In this document: piece by piece, positions 17,002 to 26,593 of the stretch | Position numbering within the stretch: the stretch's first letter is position 1 | Layout of the letters: every line of letters begins with the position of its first letter | Assembly (NCBI RefSeq): GCF_003063245.1 | Contig: NZ_MUXE01000003.1 | Location: 124,001 to 188,000 of the forward strand | Length of the DNA stretch: 64,000 nt | Direction of reading: 5' to 3' | DNA from: Arcobacter caeni | Lineage (GTDB): Bacteria; Campylobacterota; Campylobacteria; Campylobacterales; Arcobacteraceae | Made by a program: the position numbers and the translations under genes | The notes under the pieces: generated by a model | The model's database searches: none | What the model was told of the DNA's origin: nothing | Seen by the model: the letters and a program-made list of their open reading frames with translations, nothing else

Positions 17002-19653
17002 TTATTTTAGTATCACCTTATTTTTCCCATTTTCTTTTGCCACATATAAGGCTTCATCTGCTCTTTTGATTGTATCGTTTACTGGTTCATTATTTTTATA
17101 TAGTGTTCCACCAAAACTACAAGTAATTACAGGAAGATCATCTATTTTAGATTCTTCAATAGTTTTTCTTATATTTTCAAGTGCAATATTAAGTCCATTT
17201 TCTGAAGAAATTTTTAATATCATAATAAACTCTTCCCCACCCCAACGAATTAATATATCGTCATTTCTTGAAGTTTTCCCTATAATTGATACAAGATTTA
17301 TTAGAATTTCATCTCCTACATTGTGTCCAAATGAATCATTTATATTTTTAAAATTATCTATATCAATCATTGCCAAACCAAAATACATATCTTCACTTTC
17401 AAAAGTTTCAATGAGTCTTTCATAATTGTTTTCAAAGAACTCTCTATTATAAGCATTTGTTAATTTATCTCTTAATGTTTTTTCTTCTAATTTTATATTT
17501 TCAAGCATAGTGTCACTAATATCTGTAAAACTAACTATGTAAATAGCATCTTCAAATTTATTTATTGTTACTGAAAAAGCATGAGTTAATCCGTTTATTC
17601 CTCTAATTGCAACGACTCTTTTTCTATGACTTAGTGTTTGAATTATGTTAACCCAATTTTCATTTTCTTTTACTAATGAAAGATTAAAGAATTTTTCATC
17701 TTCTGTGAATAAATCACTAATACATTTATGATTTATTTTGTACTCTTCAATAGTTTTAAATCCCAAAAATTGGAAAAACTTTTTGTTTGCAAATTCGATA
17801 TTTTTTCCAGTTGTTAAAATTACCATATTATCTTGAGTATCTATAAATTTGTAGAGTTTATCATAAGCAACTTTTTGTGCTGTTATATCACTAATTACAC
17901 CTTCAAAATAAGAGTGATGTTCATCATTTATTAATTGAATATTGTCATTTATCCAAATAATTCTCCCATCTTTTGAAATAATTCTATATTCCAAATCGAT
18001 ATTTAAAGTATTATTTTTAAGCATTAGATTTATATTTTTACGAACCATTGTTAAGTCATTTATATGAATAATACTTGCAAATGATACAACACGATTAAAT
18101 CTTATTTCATCAATTTTATAGCCTGTAATTGTTTCTATTGCATTATTTACATAAAGCATCGTAAAGTTATCATCTATTTTACATCTGTAAATCATATCAG
18201 GAATATGAGAAACTAAAGATTCAAATTGTTCTTTAGTTTTTTTGATTTTTAATTGGTAAAGTTTAATGCTTGTAAGGTCATGAATTGTTCCTAATGATTG
18301 GATTACCTCACCATATTCATCAAAAGTGTGTCGACACTCTTCTTCTACATATTTTATTTCACCATTTTTAGTAATAATTCTATGTTCAACTTGATAATTT
18401 GTTTTATTTTTTATTGAATCATCATATGCTTTACTTACTTTTTCTATATCTTCAGGATGAGTATATTTTATAAAATTCTCATAACTAGCTTCAAATTCTT
18501 TAGGTTCAAATCCAAAGATGTGATAAACTTCATCACTCCATCTAAGTTTCTTTTTCACAACATCAAATTCCCAATAACCAAGTTGAGCAATCTTTTGTAC
18601 TTCTTTTAGCACTTTTTCTTTTTTGAAAAGTTGGGTTTTTGTTCTATCAATTCTATAAACAAAATAAATTACAAATAGTGTTAAAAATATTAAAATTGCT
18701 AAAAATAAGAAATATTGCACTATAAAATCATGTAAATCATTATGTTTATTTAAAACTATAATATATGCGACGGTTTGATCTGAAACTACATTTTTTATGG
18801 GTAAATAAGTTGTTATGTAATAATTATTCTCATAAAAACTGTAAAAATTAAAAATCTCTCCAGAATGAAGATTTTTTTTACTTTGGGTAGGATTTTTTTC
18901 AAAATATTCTTTTAAAATAGCGCCCATAGTTTCATTTTCATTTTCTGAAATACTTCTTTCATGATAAAAATCTTCATTAATAGAACATGAAATATAATTA
19001 TCTTTTTCTTCTTTAAATACAGTATTATCAACAACAGATTTTTTTATTATAAATGATAAGTCACTTGAAAGTTCTTTTCGTAAATCATTCATAATTGATT
19101 CCATTGAAACAGAAGTTTCAACACTTCCTAGATATTTATCTTTGTATATTAAAGGATAAACAAATCTATAACCATTATAAATTCTACCTTCTTCAAAACC
19201 ACTAATAGGTTTTTGATATTCATTTACAAAAGCAACTGTGTGTCTTACTTCTGCTAAATTATCTCCATATTTTGTGGGTCTATGAAATCTTAAAAAACTA
19301 TCGTTATTTTTTAAATGAAAGTGGAGTTGTTTGAGTTTATAATCTTCCATATTGTTATACATATCAATAAGATGTTCATATAAATTTTTTCTTATTGTTT
19401 CTTGTTCTTCTATTGATGATGTATAAACATTTTCTAAAATACTTTTTGTTTCTTTCGTATTTAATTTATTAAAATAAATGATATTTGAATAAACTTTGTA
19501 TGCTTCAATTATTGTATTGTAAGTAACTTCAATGATTTTCTTTTCTGCATCTAAATGCTCTTTTTTTCTATTTTCAATAAGTGTGAAAATTACATATGTG
19601 AAAAATAAGCAGATGAAGAAAAAAGAGAGTATAAAAATGAACTTTTTCTTCAA
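17002..19653 (-). CDS. Membrane-bound PAS-GGDEF diguanylate cyclase
   Basis: 883 residues. An N-terminal membrane helix (residues ~4-26), a periplasmic sensor part of about 280 residues (with LKQLHFHLKNNDSFLRFHRP and YKDKYLGSVETSVSMES, resembling Cache/CHASE-type double domains), a second helix (~312-334), then three PAS domains (about 350-460 beginning IAQLGYWEFD, 470-590 beginning FESLVSHIPDMIYR, 596-710) and a C-terminal GGDEF domain. The active-site loop is GGEEF near residue 805, preceded by RNDD five residues upstream, which is the inhibitory I-site pattern, so product inhibition by c-di-GMP is expected. No EAL domain. Monocistronic; the signal sensed is unknown. Confidence 0.9.
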   Translation of the reverse strand: MKKKFIFILSFFFICLFFTYVIFTLIENRKKEHLDAEKKIIEVTYNTIIEAYKVYSNIIYFNKLNTKETKSILENVYTSSIEEQETIRKNLYEHLIDMYNNMEDYKLKQLHFHLKNNDSFLRFHRPTKYGDNLAEVRHTVAFVNEYQKPISGFEEGRIYNGYRFVYPLIYKDKYLGSVETSVSMESIMNDLRKELSSDLSFIIKKSVVDNTVFKEEKDNYISCSINEDFYHERSISENENETMGAILKEYFEKNPTQSKKNLHSGEIFNFYSFYENNYYITTYLPIKNVVSDQTVAYIIVLNKHNDLHDFIVQYFLFLAILIFLTLFVIYFVYRIDRTKTQLFKKEKVLKEVQKIAQLGYWEFDVVKKKLRWSDEVYHIFGFEPKEFEASYENFIKYTHPEDIEKVSKAYDDSIKNKTNYQVEHRIITKNGEIKYVEEECRHTFDEYGEVIQSLGTIHDLTSIKLYQLKIKKTKEQFESLVSHIPDMIYRCKIDDNFTMLYVNNAIETITGYKIDEIRFNRVVSFASIIHINDLTMVRKNINLMLKNNTLNIDLEYRIISKDGRIIWINDNIQLINDEHHSYFEGVISDITAQKVAYDKLYKFIDTQDNMVILTTGKNIEFANKKFFQFLGFKTIEEYKINHKCISDLFTEDEKFFNLSLVKENENWVNIIQTLSHRKRVVAIRGINGLTHAFSVTINKFEDAIYIVSFTDISDTMLENIKLEEKTLRDKLTNAYNREFFENNYERLIETFESEDMYFGLAMIDIDNFKNINDSFGHNVGDEILINLVSIIGKTSRNDDILIRWGGEEFIMILKISSENGLNIALENIRKTIEESKIDDLPVITCSFGGTLYKNNEPVNDTIKRADEALYVAKENGKNKVILK

Positions 19654-19705
19654 AATGGAAATCCTATAAAATAATAGAGATAATTATATCTAAATGTACT
19701 TGTGT

Positions 19706-19741
19706 AAGAGCTAAGTATGTTTATACATATTTAGCTCTTTA
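19706..19741. terminator. Hairpin between purT and the cyclase gene
   Basis: Fifteen-base arms (AAGAGCTAAGTATGT and a complement with one G-T pair) around a TTAT loop, just after the purT stop. The T-run is clearer on the + strand than on the minus strand, so efficiency for purT is uncertain. Confidence 0.5.
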
Positions 19742-19749
19742 TTTTGTGA

Positions 19750-20919
19750 TTAATTGTCTTTAAAATTTCCAATAATTTCTTTTGCTTTTTGTAAAGCTTT
19801 ATCACTTGAATCTTTATCAAAAGTAAGTGCCACAGCCATTCTTCTTCCCACATGACTTTGAGGTTTTCCAAATACTCTAATAATTGAATCTTTTGTAAAT
19901 GATGAATCATAAATATCAATAGTTGGATTGAAACTATCTTCTTTTGCTTTATAAGCAGCACTAGCTCCCGCTCCATAAGTAACATATTCAATTGGAAGTC
20001 CCAAAACAGCTCTTACATGAAGTGCAAATTCACTAGCACTTTGAGTAATCATAGTAACCATTCCAGTATCATGTGGTCTTGGGCTTACTTCACTAAAATA
20101 AACATGATCACCTTTTACAAATAATTCAACTCCAAAAATTCCACGACCACCTAAACCATCAGTGATTTTTTTTGCAATTTCTTGAGATTTCTTGATAGCA
20201 ACTTCACTCATGTTCATAGGTTGCCATGAGAAAATATAGTCACCATCTTTTTGAATATGTCCTATTGGTTCACAAAATACAGTATCAACACCGTTTCTAA
20301 CAGTTAACATAGTGATTTCATAATCAAAAGTAATAAACTCTTCAACTATTAATTCACTTGCATCTCCTCTTGCTTCTTTTGCTAATTCCCAAGATTTTTC
20401 CAAATCATCAACACTTCTTGCAACACTTTGTCCATGACCAGAACTACTCATAACCGGCTTAATAACACAAGGAAAACCAATTTTTGAAGCTGCTTTTTGT
20501 AAAGCTTCAAAAGTAGTTACAAACTCATATTTACTTGTTGGCAGTCCTAAATTAAAAGCTGCAAATTCTCTAATATTTTTTCTATTCATAGTTTTATTTA
20601 CAGCATCTGCATTTGGAATTACATGAAATCCTTCTTTTTCAGCTTCAAAAAGTGCTTGAATATTTATAGCTTCAACCTCAGGTAAAATAAAAGTAGGTTT
20701 TTCTCTTCTTATTACATCAAGAATTTCATTTTTATTTTTCATATTAATTGTGTATGATTTATTTGCTACAAGTTGAGCAGGAGCGTTGTTATAACTATCA
20801 ACTGCAATTGTTTCAATTCCTAATCTTTGAGCTTCAATTATAACTTCTTTACCAAGTTCTCCACTTCCAAGAAGCATAATTTTAATAGAATCAGATTTTA
20901 AAGGTGCAGGGAATTTCAT
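19750..20919 (-). CDS. purT: Formate-dependent phosphoribosylglycinamide formyltransferase
   Basis: A 389-residue ATP-grasp enzyme that formylates GAR with formate and ATP in purine synthesis, avoiding folate. The N-terminal preATP-grasp domain holds [20 protein letters not shown] and [12 protein letters not shown]; the ATP-grasp core has [16 protein letters not shown] (P-loop-like lid) and [24 protein letters not shown], where the Glu and Asp/Arg bind Mg-ATP. Length matches E. coli PurT. It follows dapF by 29 bases. purM lies 2 kb away on the other strand. Confidence 0.96.
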   Translation of the reverse strand: MKFPAPLKSDSIKIMLLGSGELGKEVIIEAQRLGIETIAVDSYNNAPAQLVANKSYTINMKNKNEILDVIRREKPTFILPEVEAINIQALFEAEKEGFHVIPNADAVNKTMNRKNIREFAAFNLGLPTSKYEFVTTFEALQKAASKIGFPCVIKPVMSSSGHGQSVARSVDDLEKSWELAKEARGDASELIVEEFITFDYEITMLTVRNGVDTVFCEPIGHIQKDGDYIFSWQPMNMSEVAIKKSQEIAKKITDGLGGRGIFGVELFVKGDHVYFSEVSPRPHDTGMVTMITQSASEFALHVRAVLGLPIEYVTYGAGASAAYKAKEDSFNPTIDIYDSSFTKDSIIRVFGKPQSHVGRRMAVALTFDKDSSDKALQKAKEIIGNFKDN

Positions 20920-20948
20920 ATTTTTTATCCTTATTTATTAGTTTTAAA

Positions 20949-21689
20949 TTATATTGTTGTTGTAAAAACTTTTTTTACAGCACCTTTGAAATAAATAGTG
21001 CCATTTCTTAAAGAAAGAGTTAACTCTTCACCACTTTTTGGGTAAACAAAAGTTGTATTTTTTACAAGACCCAATTCATTTGCTCTTAAAAAACATGCAG
21101 CCATTCCAGTTCCACATGCAAGTGTTTCACCCTCAACGCCTCTTTCGTAAGTTCTTACTTTGATAATTCCATTTTCTATTTTTGCAAAATTAACATTTGC
21201 ATTGTGTTCATATCTCATTTTTGCACATAAATCATGGTTGTAAAGTTCTAAATCATCTACAATGGTTACCAAATGAGGAACGCCAGTGTCAACTAAATGC
21301 CAAAGAAATCCACCTTGAATAAACTCTTCATTTATTACTTTTGGAGCAGTTAGTTGTGTTTCAACAATATCATTTTCAACAAAAGATTTAATAAGTCCAG
21401 CACCTGTTAAAAATTGCATTTCATTTGAAGATACAAGATTATTAAAAAATGCATAATGTGAAACTGCTCTTGTGGCATTTCCACACATAGCAGCATTACT
21501 TCCATCACTATTGTAAAATAACCATTTAAAATCAGCTTGAGAAGATGGAATTATTACAACTAATCCATCAGCTCCAATTCCCTCTGTTCTATTACATAAT
21601 TTTATAGCATCCAGCGAATAATCTTTTTCTATAAAAGTGTGAAAAATGATAAAATCATTTCCACTTGCGCTGTATTTTGTATATGTCAT
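20949..21689 (-). CDS. dapF: Diaminopimelate epimerase
   Basis: A 246-residue cofactor-free epimerase converting LL- to meso-diaminopimelate for lysine and peptidoglycan. The two catalytic cysteines are visible: Cys69 in AAMCGNATRA and Cys192 in LACGTGMAA; the N terminus YTKYSASGNDFIIF is the family signature. It is shorter than E. coli DapF (274) as usual in this group. Start overlaps the coaE stop by 4 bases, so the two are coupled. Confidence 0.96.
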   Translation of the reverse strand: MTYTKYSASGNDFIIFHTFIEKDYSLDAIKLCNRTEGIGADGLVVIIPSSQADFKWLFYNSDGSNAAMCGNATRAVSHYAFFNNLVSSNEMQFLTGAGLIKSFVENDIVETQLTAPKVINEEFIQGGFLWHLVDTGVPHLVTIVDDLELYNHDLCAKMRYEHNANVNFAKIENGIIKVRTYERGVEGETLACGTGMAACFLRANELGLVKNTTFVYPKSGEELTLSLRNGTIYFKGAVKKVFTTTI

Positions 21690-22276
21690 ATTATTTCTCC
21701 AATTATTCTTTCAACTTCTGCTTGTAAATGTTTTAGATTTTGTGAATTATCAATTACCATATCAGCTAATTTTCTTTTTTCTTCAATATCCATTTGATTT
21801 GAGATTTTTAGTTTTGCTTCATTTTCATCGATATTATCTCTTTTCATAAGTCTTTGGATTTGTATCTCTTTTGGAGTATAAATTACTAATGACTTTGAAA
21901 TCGGATAATTCATTTTTTCAAAAAAAAGTGGAATATCAACAAAATAAGGTTTATTTTGTTCTTCAAATATTTTTGATTCTTTGATAATTTGTTCTTTGAT
22001 TAAAGGATGAAGTAGGGCTTCTAGTTTTAGTTTATTTTCTTCATTTGAAAATATAATTTTACCTAGCTCTTTTCTTAAAACTTTTCCATTTTCCACATAT
22101 TGTTCACCAAACATAGAAGCTATTTTATTTGAATTTTCATCCAATAATTTATGAGCAATCAAGTCAGCATCAATTGTTAGAAAACCGTGAAGTTTGAAGA
22201 GGTTACAAACAGTGCTTTTGCCTGTTGAAATTCCGCCAGTTAAGGCGATTGCGTTTTTAAATAAATCATTACTCAT
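21686..22276 (-). CDS. coaE: Dephospho-CoA kinase
   Basis: A 196-residue P-loop kinase for the last step of coenzyme A synthesis. Walker A is LTGGISTGKSTV (residues ~12-23); the DADLIAHKLL and HPLIKEQI blocks and a lid segment (RLMKRDNIDENEA) follow. First two residues after Met (SN) are usual for short CoaE. It precedes dapF with a 4-base overlap and follows speE by 58 bases. Confidence 0.94.
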   Translation of the reverse strand: MSNDLFKNAIALTGGISTGKSTVCNLFKLHGFLTIDADLIAHKLLDENSNKIASMFGEQYVENGKVLRKELGKIIFSNEENKLKLEALLHPLIKEQIIKESKIFEEQNKPYFVDIPLFFEKMNYPISKSLVIYTPKEIQIQRLMKRDNIDENEAKLKISNQMDIEEKRKLADMVIDNSQNLKHLQAEVERIIGEII

Positions 22277-22334
22277 GGTAAATATTTTACAATAATAATG
22301 ATTTATTTATATTTAATAGCAGCAGGAAGTAGAG

Positions 22335-22883
22335 TTATCTTTTTGCAATACCAGTTAAAGCTCTATGCTCTGCTGCTGGAAATACAAAAGAAGCCAGTTG
22401 AATTTCAGCTGAATAATAATCTAATCCATCAAGTAAATCAGCTCTTTGTAGGTTTATATCAGCAGTTGGATGGTATCTTTTTGAAGCAAGAATAGAAGTG
22501 TTATGACCAAATTTAAATGGCATAGCAATCCAGAATTTTGTTCCAACAAGTTTTAAATCGGCAAATAATTGGTCTTCATCTCTTGAAAAAGCTTTTGATG
22601 CAAAAGCGATTAAACCATCATCTTTTAAAATTCTTTCAATATTTGCCAATAACAATTCATCAATTTTAACATCAGTTAAAATTATTACATCAATATTTTT
22701 TTCATTCTTTGATGTTAATAAAGATACATCTCCAAATTGGATATTTGATACTTTTGAATGTTTAGTAGCTTGATTTTTTAAACTATCATTCGTAGTTCCA
22801 ATAATTAGAACATTCGAAGCTTCTTTGTGTGTACACAATGGTAAATGCACCATCATTTCATTAAACGCGTTATTATCTTTCAT
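22335..22883 (-). CDS. speE: Short spermidine synthase-like protein (SpeE homologue)
   Basis: 182 residues that match Campylobacterota SpeE over the Rossmann-like part: FNEMMVHLPLCTH (where SpeE has Y.EM..H.PL), VLIIG for the cofactor site and YYSAEIQLASFVFP near the C terminus, as in H. pylori SpeE (YYN.DIH.AAF.LP). The N-terminal ~70-residue beta domain of SpeE is missing, and the usual catalytic DxxDP/D loop is replaced by ILTDVKID, so aminopropyltransferase activity is doubtful. Start ATG at 22883 follows a weak site; no further coding sequence lies upstream. Could be a non-catalytic relative kept for another reason. Confidence 0.75.
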   Translation of the reverse strand: MKDNNAFNEMMVHLPLCTHKEASNVLIIGTTNDSLKNQATKHSKVSNIQFGDVSLLTSKNEKNIDVIILTDVKIDELLLANIERILKDDGLIAFASKAFSRDEDQLFADLKLVGTKFWIAMPFKFGHNTSILASKRYHPTADINLQRADLLDGLDYYSAEIQLASFVFPAAEHRALTGIAKR

Positions 22884-22917
22884 TATATATAGTCCTTAAT
22901 ATTTATAAACATTTTGC

Positions 22918-22923
22918 TATAAT
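22918..22923 (+). promoter_or_regulatory. Extended -10 promoter box of purM
   Basis: TTTTGCTATAAT ending at 22923, 59 bases before the purM ATG, in the divergent gap with speE. TGC one base before TATAAT is the usual extended -10 shape in this phylum. Confidence 0.6.
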
Positions 22924-22981
22924 ACCAAAAAAAATTTAAACTAATAGTAGATTAGAAAATAGAATATGAAAAAGGTGAATA

Positions 22982-23977
22982 ATGGCAACAGTTAGTTACA
23001 AAGATGCAGGTGTTGATATTGATGCTGGAAATCAGTTTGTAGAAAATATCAAACCTTATGTAAAATCAACAATGATTCCAGGAGTTCTTGGTGGAATTGG
23101 TTCATTTGCAGGTGCATTTGAATTACCAAGTGGTTACAAAAAACCAGTAATTCTATCAGGAACTGATGGAGTTGGAACGAAACTAAAACTTGCAATTGAT
23201 GCAAAAAAATTTGACACAGTTGGAATTGACTTAGTTGCTATGTGTTCAAATGATTTATTATGTAACTTTGGAGAACCATTATTTTTCCTAGATTATTATG
23301 CAACAGCAAAACTAAATGTTGAAGAAGCTACTCAAGTGGTAAAAGGTATTGCTGAGGGATGTATTAGAAGTGAATGCGCACTTGTTGGTGGAGAAACTGC
23401 TGAAATGCCAGGAATGTACAAAGAGGGTGATTTTGATTTAGCTGGTTTTTGTGTTGGAATTGCTGAAAAAGATGAGTTAAATAGAATCGATAAAATCAAA
23501 GCAGGTGATACTTTAATTGCATTACCATCTTCTGGTGTTCATTCAAATGGTTTTAGCTTGGTACGAAAATTACTTTTAGAAAAATTAGGAATGTCTTTAG
23601 ATGATGATTTCCAAGGAAAAGCACTTAAAGATGTATTACTTGAACCAACTAGAATTTATGTAAAAGAGTTCAAAGCAAACAAAGATAAAATCAATGCATT
23701 AGCACATATTACTGGTGGTGGAATTACTGAGAACTTACCAAGAGTTTTACCAGATAATTTAAAAGCTGTTGTAAAAAGAGCAGATGTTAGAGTTTTACCA
23801 ATTTTTGAATTTATGGGACAACATGTAGAACTAGAAGAGATGTACAGAACATTTAATATGGGTGTTGGTATGGTTTTAGTTGTAAGTGCTGAAAATGTAG
23901 ATTCAGTTTTAGCAAACACTGATGGATATGTAATAGGTCATATAGCTGATGGTGCTAAATGTGTTGAATTTATCTAG
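22982..23977 (+). CDS. purM: Phosphoribosylformylglycinamidine cyclo-ligase (AIR synthetase)
   Basis: A 331-residue enzyme closing the imidazole ring in purine synthesis. Family marks: YKDAGVDIDAGNQFVE at the start, the ATP-site stretch SGTDGVGTKLKLA, VGGETAEMPGMY and HITGGGITENLPR. Start at ATG 22982 behind AAAAGGTG. A single-gene unit with a strong promoter-like box upstream and a hairpin terminator downstream that it shares with the converging GAPDH gene. Confidence 0.97.
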   Translation: MATVSYKDAGVDIDAGNQFVENIKPYVKSTMIPGVLGGIGSFAGAFELPSGYKKPVILSGTDGVGTKLKLAIDAKKFDTVGIDLVAMCSNDLLCNFGEPLFFLDYYATAKLNVEEATQVVKGIAEGCIRSECALVGGETAEMPGMYKEGDFDLAGFCVGIAEKDELNRIDKIKAGDTLIALPSSGVHSNGFSLVRKLLLEKLGMSLDDDFQGKALKDVLLEPTRIYVKEFKANKDKINALAHITGGGITENLPRVLPDNLKAVVKRADVRVLPIFEFMGQHVELEEMYRTFNMGVGMVLVVSAENVDSVLANTDGYVIGHIADGAKCVEFI

Positions 23978-23997
23978 TATTTTTTAGATAAGAAGTA

Positions 23998-24030
23998 AAA
24001 AGGGTGAGGTTAAGAACTTACCCTTTTTTT
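23998..24030. terminator. Terminator shared by purM and the converging GAPDH gene
   Basis: Eleven-base arms AAAAGGGTGAG / CTTACCCTTTT (one G-T pair) with an 8-base loop and a T-run on the + strand; the right arm covers the last codons of the minus-strand gene. Confidence 0.75.
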
Positions 24031-25046
24031 ATGTCTTTATAATATTTTAAAATCTCCACAACTTTTGAAGCATATCCCCATTCATTGTCATACCAAACTA
24101 AAAGTTTTATCATATTATTTATTGTGTTTGTGTATCTATGATCAATTATAGTTGTAAAATTCTCTTTTTTAAAATCACTTGAAACCAAAGGTTCAAAATT
24201 ATTTAAAACTATGGGAAATTTTTGCGTTTTTTCAAAATCTTTAAATAAATTAATAATCTCTTCTTTTGTTGATTTTTCTTTTGTAAATAAAGTTACATTT
24301 ATAGCTCCAACCGTATCTGTGGGAACTCTTAGAGAACTTGAAGTGATTAGATTTTGATTTATATTTGGAAGAACATAAGAACAAGCATTTATAGTAGTTG
24401 TTTTATTTGGAATAATATTTTGAGTAGAAGATCTACCTAATTCAAAGTTACAATCAACATTTCTTGTGGCACTTCCCACAAAACTTCCATCTAAAACCCT
24501 TTGATGATTTAATAAAGGATGAATTGTAACAATATCACCACATAAAATCTCTTTTTTTTCATTAATTAGTTTTAAAGCTGGAAGTAAAGCTGTTGCATTA
24601 CATGAACTGGTCGAAATTATTTTATGAATTTTTGGATTAAGTTCTTCTTCATTTGCACCTAAAATTATGTTTATATCAGCTTCATTATTTGGATGAGTTA
24701 AAAAAATAGCATTTACAGGCAAACTTTTTAGGAAATTTATATCTTCTTTTTTGCCACTTGAATCAATGATTATATCAATATTTGTTAAATCAATTTTATT
24801 TAAAGAATCAAAGTTTGTGATTTTTATTTTTGATGTTGAATTTTGAATATAATCTTCTTCAACTATTCTAAACTTATCATCATATTTTCCATATGTTGAA
24901 TCATAGTTTATAGAATAAACTATATTTTCAACATATGGATTTATTTCATTTATAATAACTATTTCAAAATCTTTATTGGTAAGTAACTGTTTTAAAACAG
25001 CTTTACCGATTCTTCCTACACCATTTAAAAGAACTTTTATTTTCAT
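24018..25046 (-). CDS. Divergent type I glyceraldehyde-3-phosphate dehydrogenase family protein
   Basis: 342 residues with the NAD-binding N terminus VLLNGVGRIGKAVLKQL and a GAPDH catalytic domain. The catalytic Cys149 and His176 are both present at their classical numbers (STSSCNATALLPA and TIHPLLNHQ), and WYDNEWGYA marks the C terminus. However, the usual ASCTTN is SSCNAT and AYTNDQ is PLLNHQ, so it is clearly divergent from housekeeping GapA. It stands alone, not beside pgk or tpi. It may be a second GAPDH with another substrate such as erythrose-4-phosphate, or an arsenate-related (ArsJ-type) enzyme, though no ars gene is near. Family certain, role open. Confidence 0.8.
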   Translation of the reverse strand: MKIKVLLNGVGRIGKAVLKQLLTNKDFEIVIINEINPYVENIVYSINYDSTYGKYDDKFRIVEEDYIQNSTSKIKITNFDSLNKIDLTNIDIIIDSSGKKEDINFLKSLPVNAIFLTHPNNEADINIILGANEEELNPKIHKIISTSSCNATALLPALKLINEKKEILCGDIVTIHPLLNHQRVLDGSFVGSATRNVDCNFELGRSSTQNIIPNKTTTINACSYVLPNINQNLITSSSLRVPTDTVGAINVTLFTKEKSTKEEIINLFKDFEKTQKFPIVLNNFEPLVSSDFKKENFTTIIDHRYTNTINNMIKLLVWYDNEWGYASKVVEILKYYKDIKKG

Positions 25047-25092
25047 TATCTAACCTATACTTTTTAATTGAAGAAGTATAGTTAATTTATAA

Positions 25093-25797
25093 TTATAGTT
25101 TAGCCATTTCAATAAATAAAAAGTGTGAATTTCCCAAAGCTTTTATCTCTATTTTTTCAATATCAAGGATTTCCATTGCATCACCATCATTTAAAGTGAT
25201 TTCATTTACAGAGGAACTTCCCTCAATTTGTACAAAATAAACTTGTCGATTTTTTTCTATTTTAAAATCTAAAGTTTTATTTGTTTCTAGTTCACTAACA
25301 TAAATATTTATATCTTGATAAATTTTTATATCAGCAGTTCCATTTTGACTTGATACGATATTTAAAAGTCTGTTTTTTCTATCAATTTCTTCAAATCTTT
25401 TTGAACCATAAAGTCTAGGAAGTCCAACTTTTGGTGGAACTATCCAAATTTGTAGAAGCCTTAAATCTTCTGTTTTATGAACATTATGTTCACTATGATA
25501 TATTCCATCTCCAGCGCTTAAATATTGAACTTCACCTCTTTTTAAAGTCTCAGAATTTCCCATTGAATCTTTGTGGGTAATTTCACCTTTTACAACATAA
25601 GAAATTATTTCCATATTTGCATGGGGATGAGTATCAAATCCACTATTTGCATGAACAATATCGTCATTTAAAACTCTTAAAACTCCAAAATTCATATTAT
25701 TTGGATTTCTATATTCTGCAAATGAGAAATGAAAACGGCTTTCTAACCAACCTAGATTTGATGTTCCCATATTTTCTTTTGGTAATTTTTTTAACAT
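25093..25797 (-). CDS. Pirin family bicupin protein
   Basis: A 234-residue bicupin. The N-terminal cupin has the iron-site motifs FDTHPHANMEIISYV and DGIYHSEHN (His, His, His, Glu/His pattern) and SHFSF-like sequence near the start (RFHFSFAEYRNPNNM). Pirins of this type (YhhW-like) can oxidise quercetin or act as redox-sensitive regulators; the natural substrate is unknown. Start overlaps the end of the dioxygenase-like gene by 7 bases, so the two are co-translated in the YceI operon under apparent MarR control. Confidence 0.9.
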   Translation of the reverse strand: MLKKLPKENMGTSNLGWLESRFHFSFAEYRNPNNMNFGVLRVLNDDIVHANSGFDTHPHANMEIISYVVKGEITHKDSMGNSETLKRGEVQYLSAGDGIYHSEHNVHKTEDLRLLQIWIVPPKVGLPRLYGSKRFEEIDRKNRLLNIVSSQNGTADIKIYQDINIYVSELETNKTLDFKIEKNRQVYFVQIEGSSSVNEITLNDGDAMEILDIEKIEIKALGNSHFLFIEMAKL

Positions 25798-26573
25798 TTT
25801 ATATCCTTTTTATTATCAAAAATAAAACTCTCCATTGAGATATTTGAATAAAGCATCTCACTATTAAACGACTTTCCTTTTTTATTTATTGCATTTCCAT
25901 AGGCAATAAATAGTGGTAAAAAATGCTCTGTTGATGGATGATTTTTATAAAAATTAATATTTTTTTGAATATTTTTTAGTTCATCTTCTTTTGCATTTTC
26001 TATGATATTTACAATATCGTCATTAAATTTTTTTGCATAATCTTTTATATTTTGACTCATTCCTGAATCAGCCAAATTATGGGTAATCCCACCACTACAA
26101 ATAACCAAAGCTTCATTTTTAAATTGTTGAAGAACAACTCCTAAATTTATTAGTTGTTCAATACTATATGAACTAGGAATACTTATTTGTAGTACTGGAA
26201 TTTTAAGATGTTCATATATCAAAGCTAAAACATTCCAAACACCATGATCATAACTTTTTCTATTTTCATCTATTGAAATATCGATATTTTGTTTTTTTAA
26301 TTTTTCAATTAATTCAAAAGTTAATTTTTCATCACTATTTATCTCATATTTTACTTTATATAATTCATCTTCAAAGCCATAAAAGTCGTACATTATTTTG
26401 TTTGTATCTGGATTTATAATTTTTAAATCTTTTGTTAAATAATGTGCTGAGAATATAATAATATATTTTGGCATTTCTAATTTTTTTGCTAACTTTTTAA
26501 TACTTTTTTTAGATTTAATATCACTCAAAATTATATTTGGAGCACCATGTGAAATAAATAGTGTTGGATTCAT
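25791..26573 (-). CDS. Extradiol dioxygenase-like protein (DODA/YgiD family)
   Basis: 260 residues of the class III extradiol ring-cleavage family, closest in pattern to YgiD 4,5-DOPA dioxygenase. Putative metal and active-site residues: His in LFISHGAP, His in IIFSAHYL, YDHGVWNVL, ICSGGITHNLA and STEHFLPLFIAYG. This family cleaves catechols with a mononuclear metal. Sits 20 bases after the YceI gene and overlaps pirin; pirin plus DODA plus YceI next to MarR is a combination often seen as an electrophile/quinone response set (inference from family knowledge). Confidence 0.87.
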   Translation of the reverse strand: MNPTLFISHGAPNIILSDIKSKKSIKKLAKKLEMPKYIIIFSAHYLTKDLKIINPDTNKIMYDFYGFEDELYKVKYEINSDEKLTFELIEKLKKQNIDISIDENRKSYDHGVWNVLALIYEHLKIPVLQISIPSSYSIEQLINLGVVLQQFKNEALVICSGGITHNLADSGMSQNIKDYAKKFNDDIVNIIENAKEDELKNIQKNINFYKNHPSTEHFLPLFIAYGNAINKKGKSFNSEMLYSNISMESFIFDNKKDIKC

Positions 26574-26593
26574 TGTTGTAAAACTTTAGCTAA

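Noticed and set aside
19731-19991. Second frame at the 3' end of purT
   Set aside because: Overlaps the conserved end of purT in another frame and has no signal of its own.
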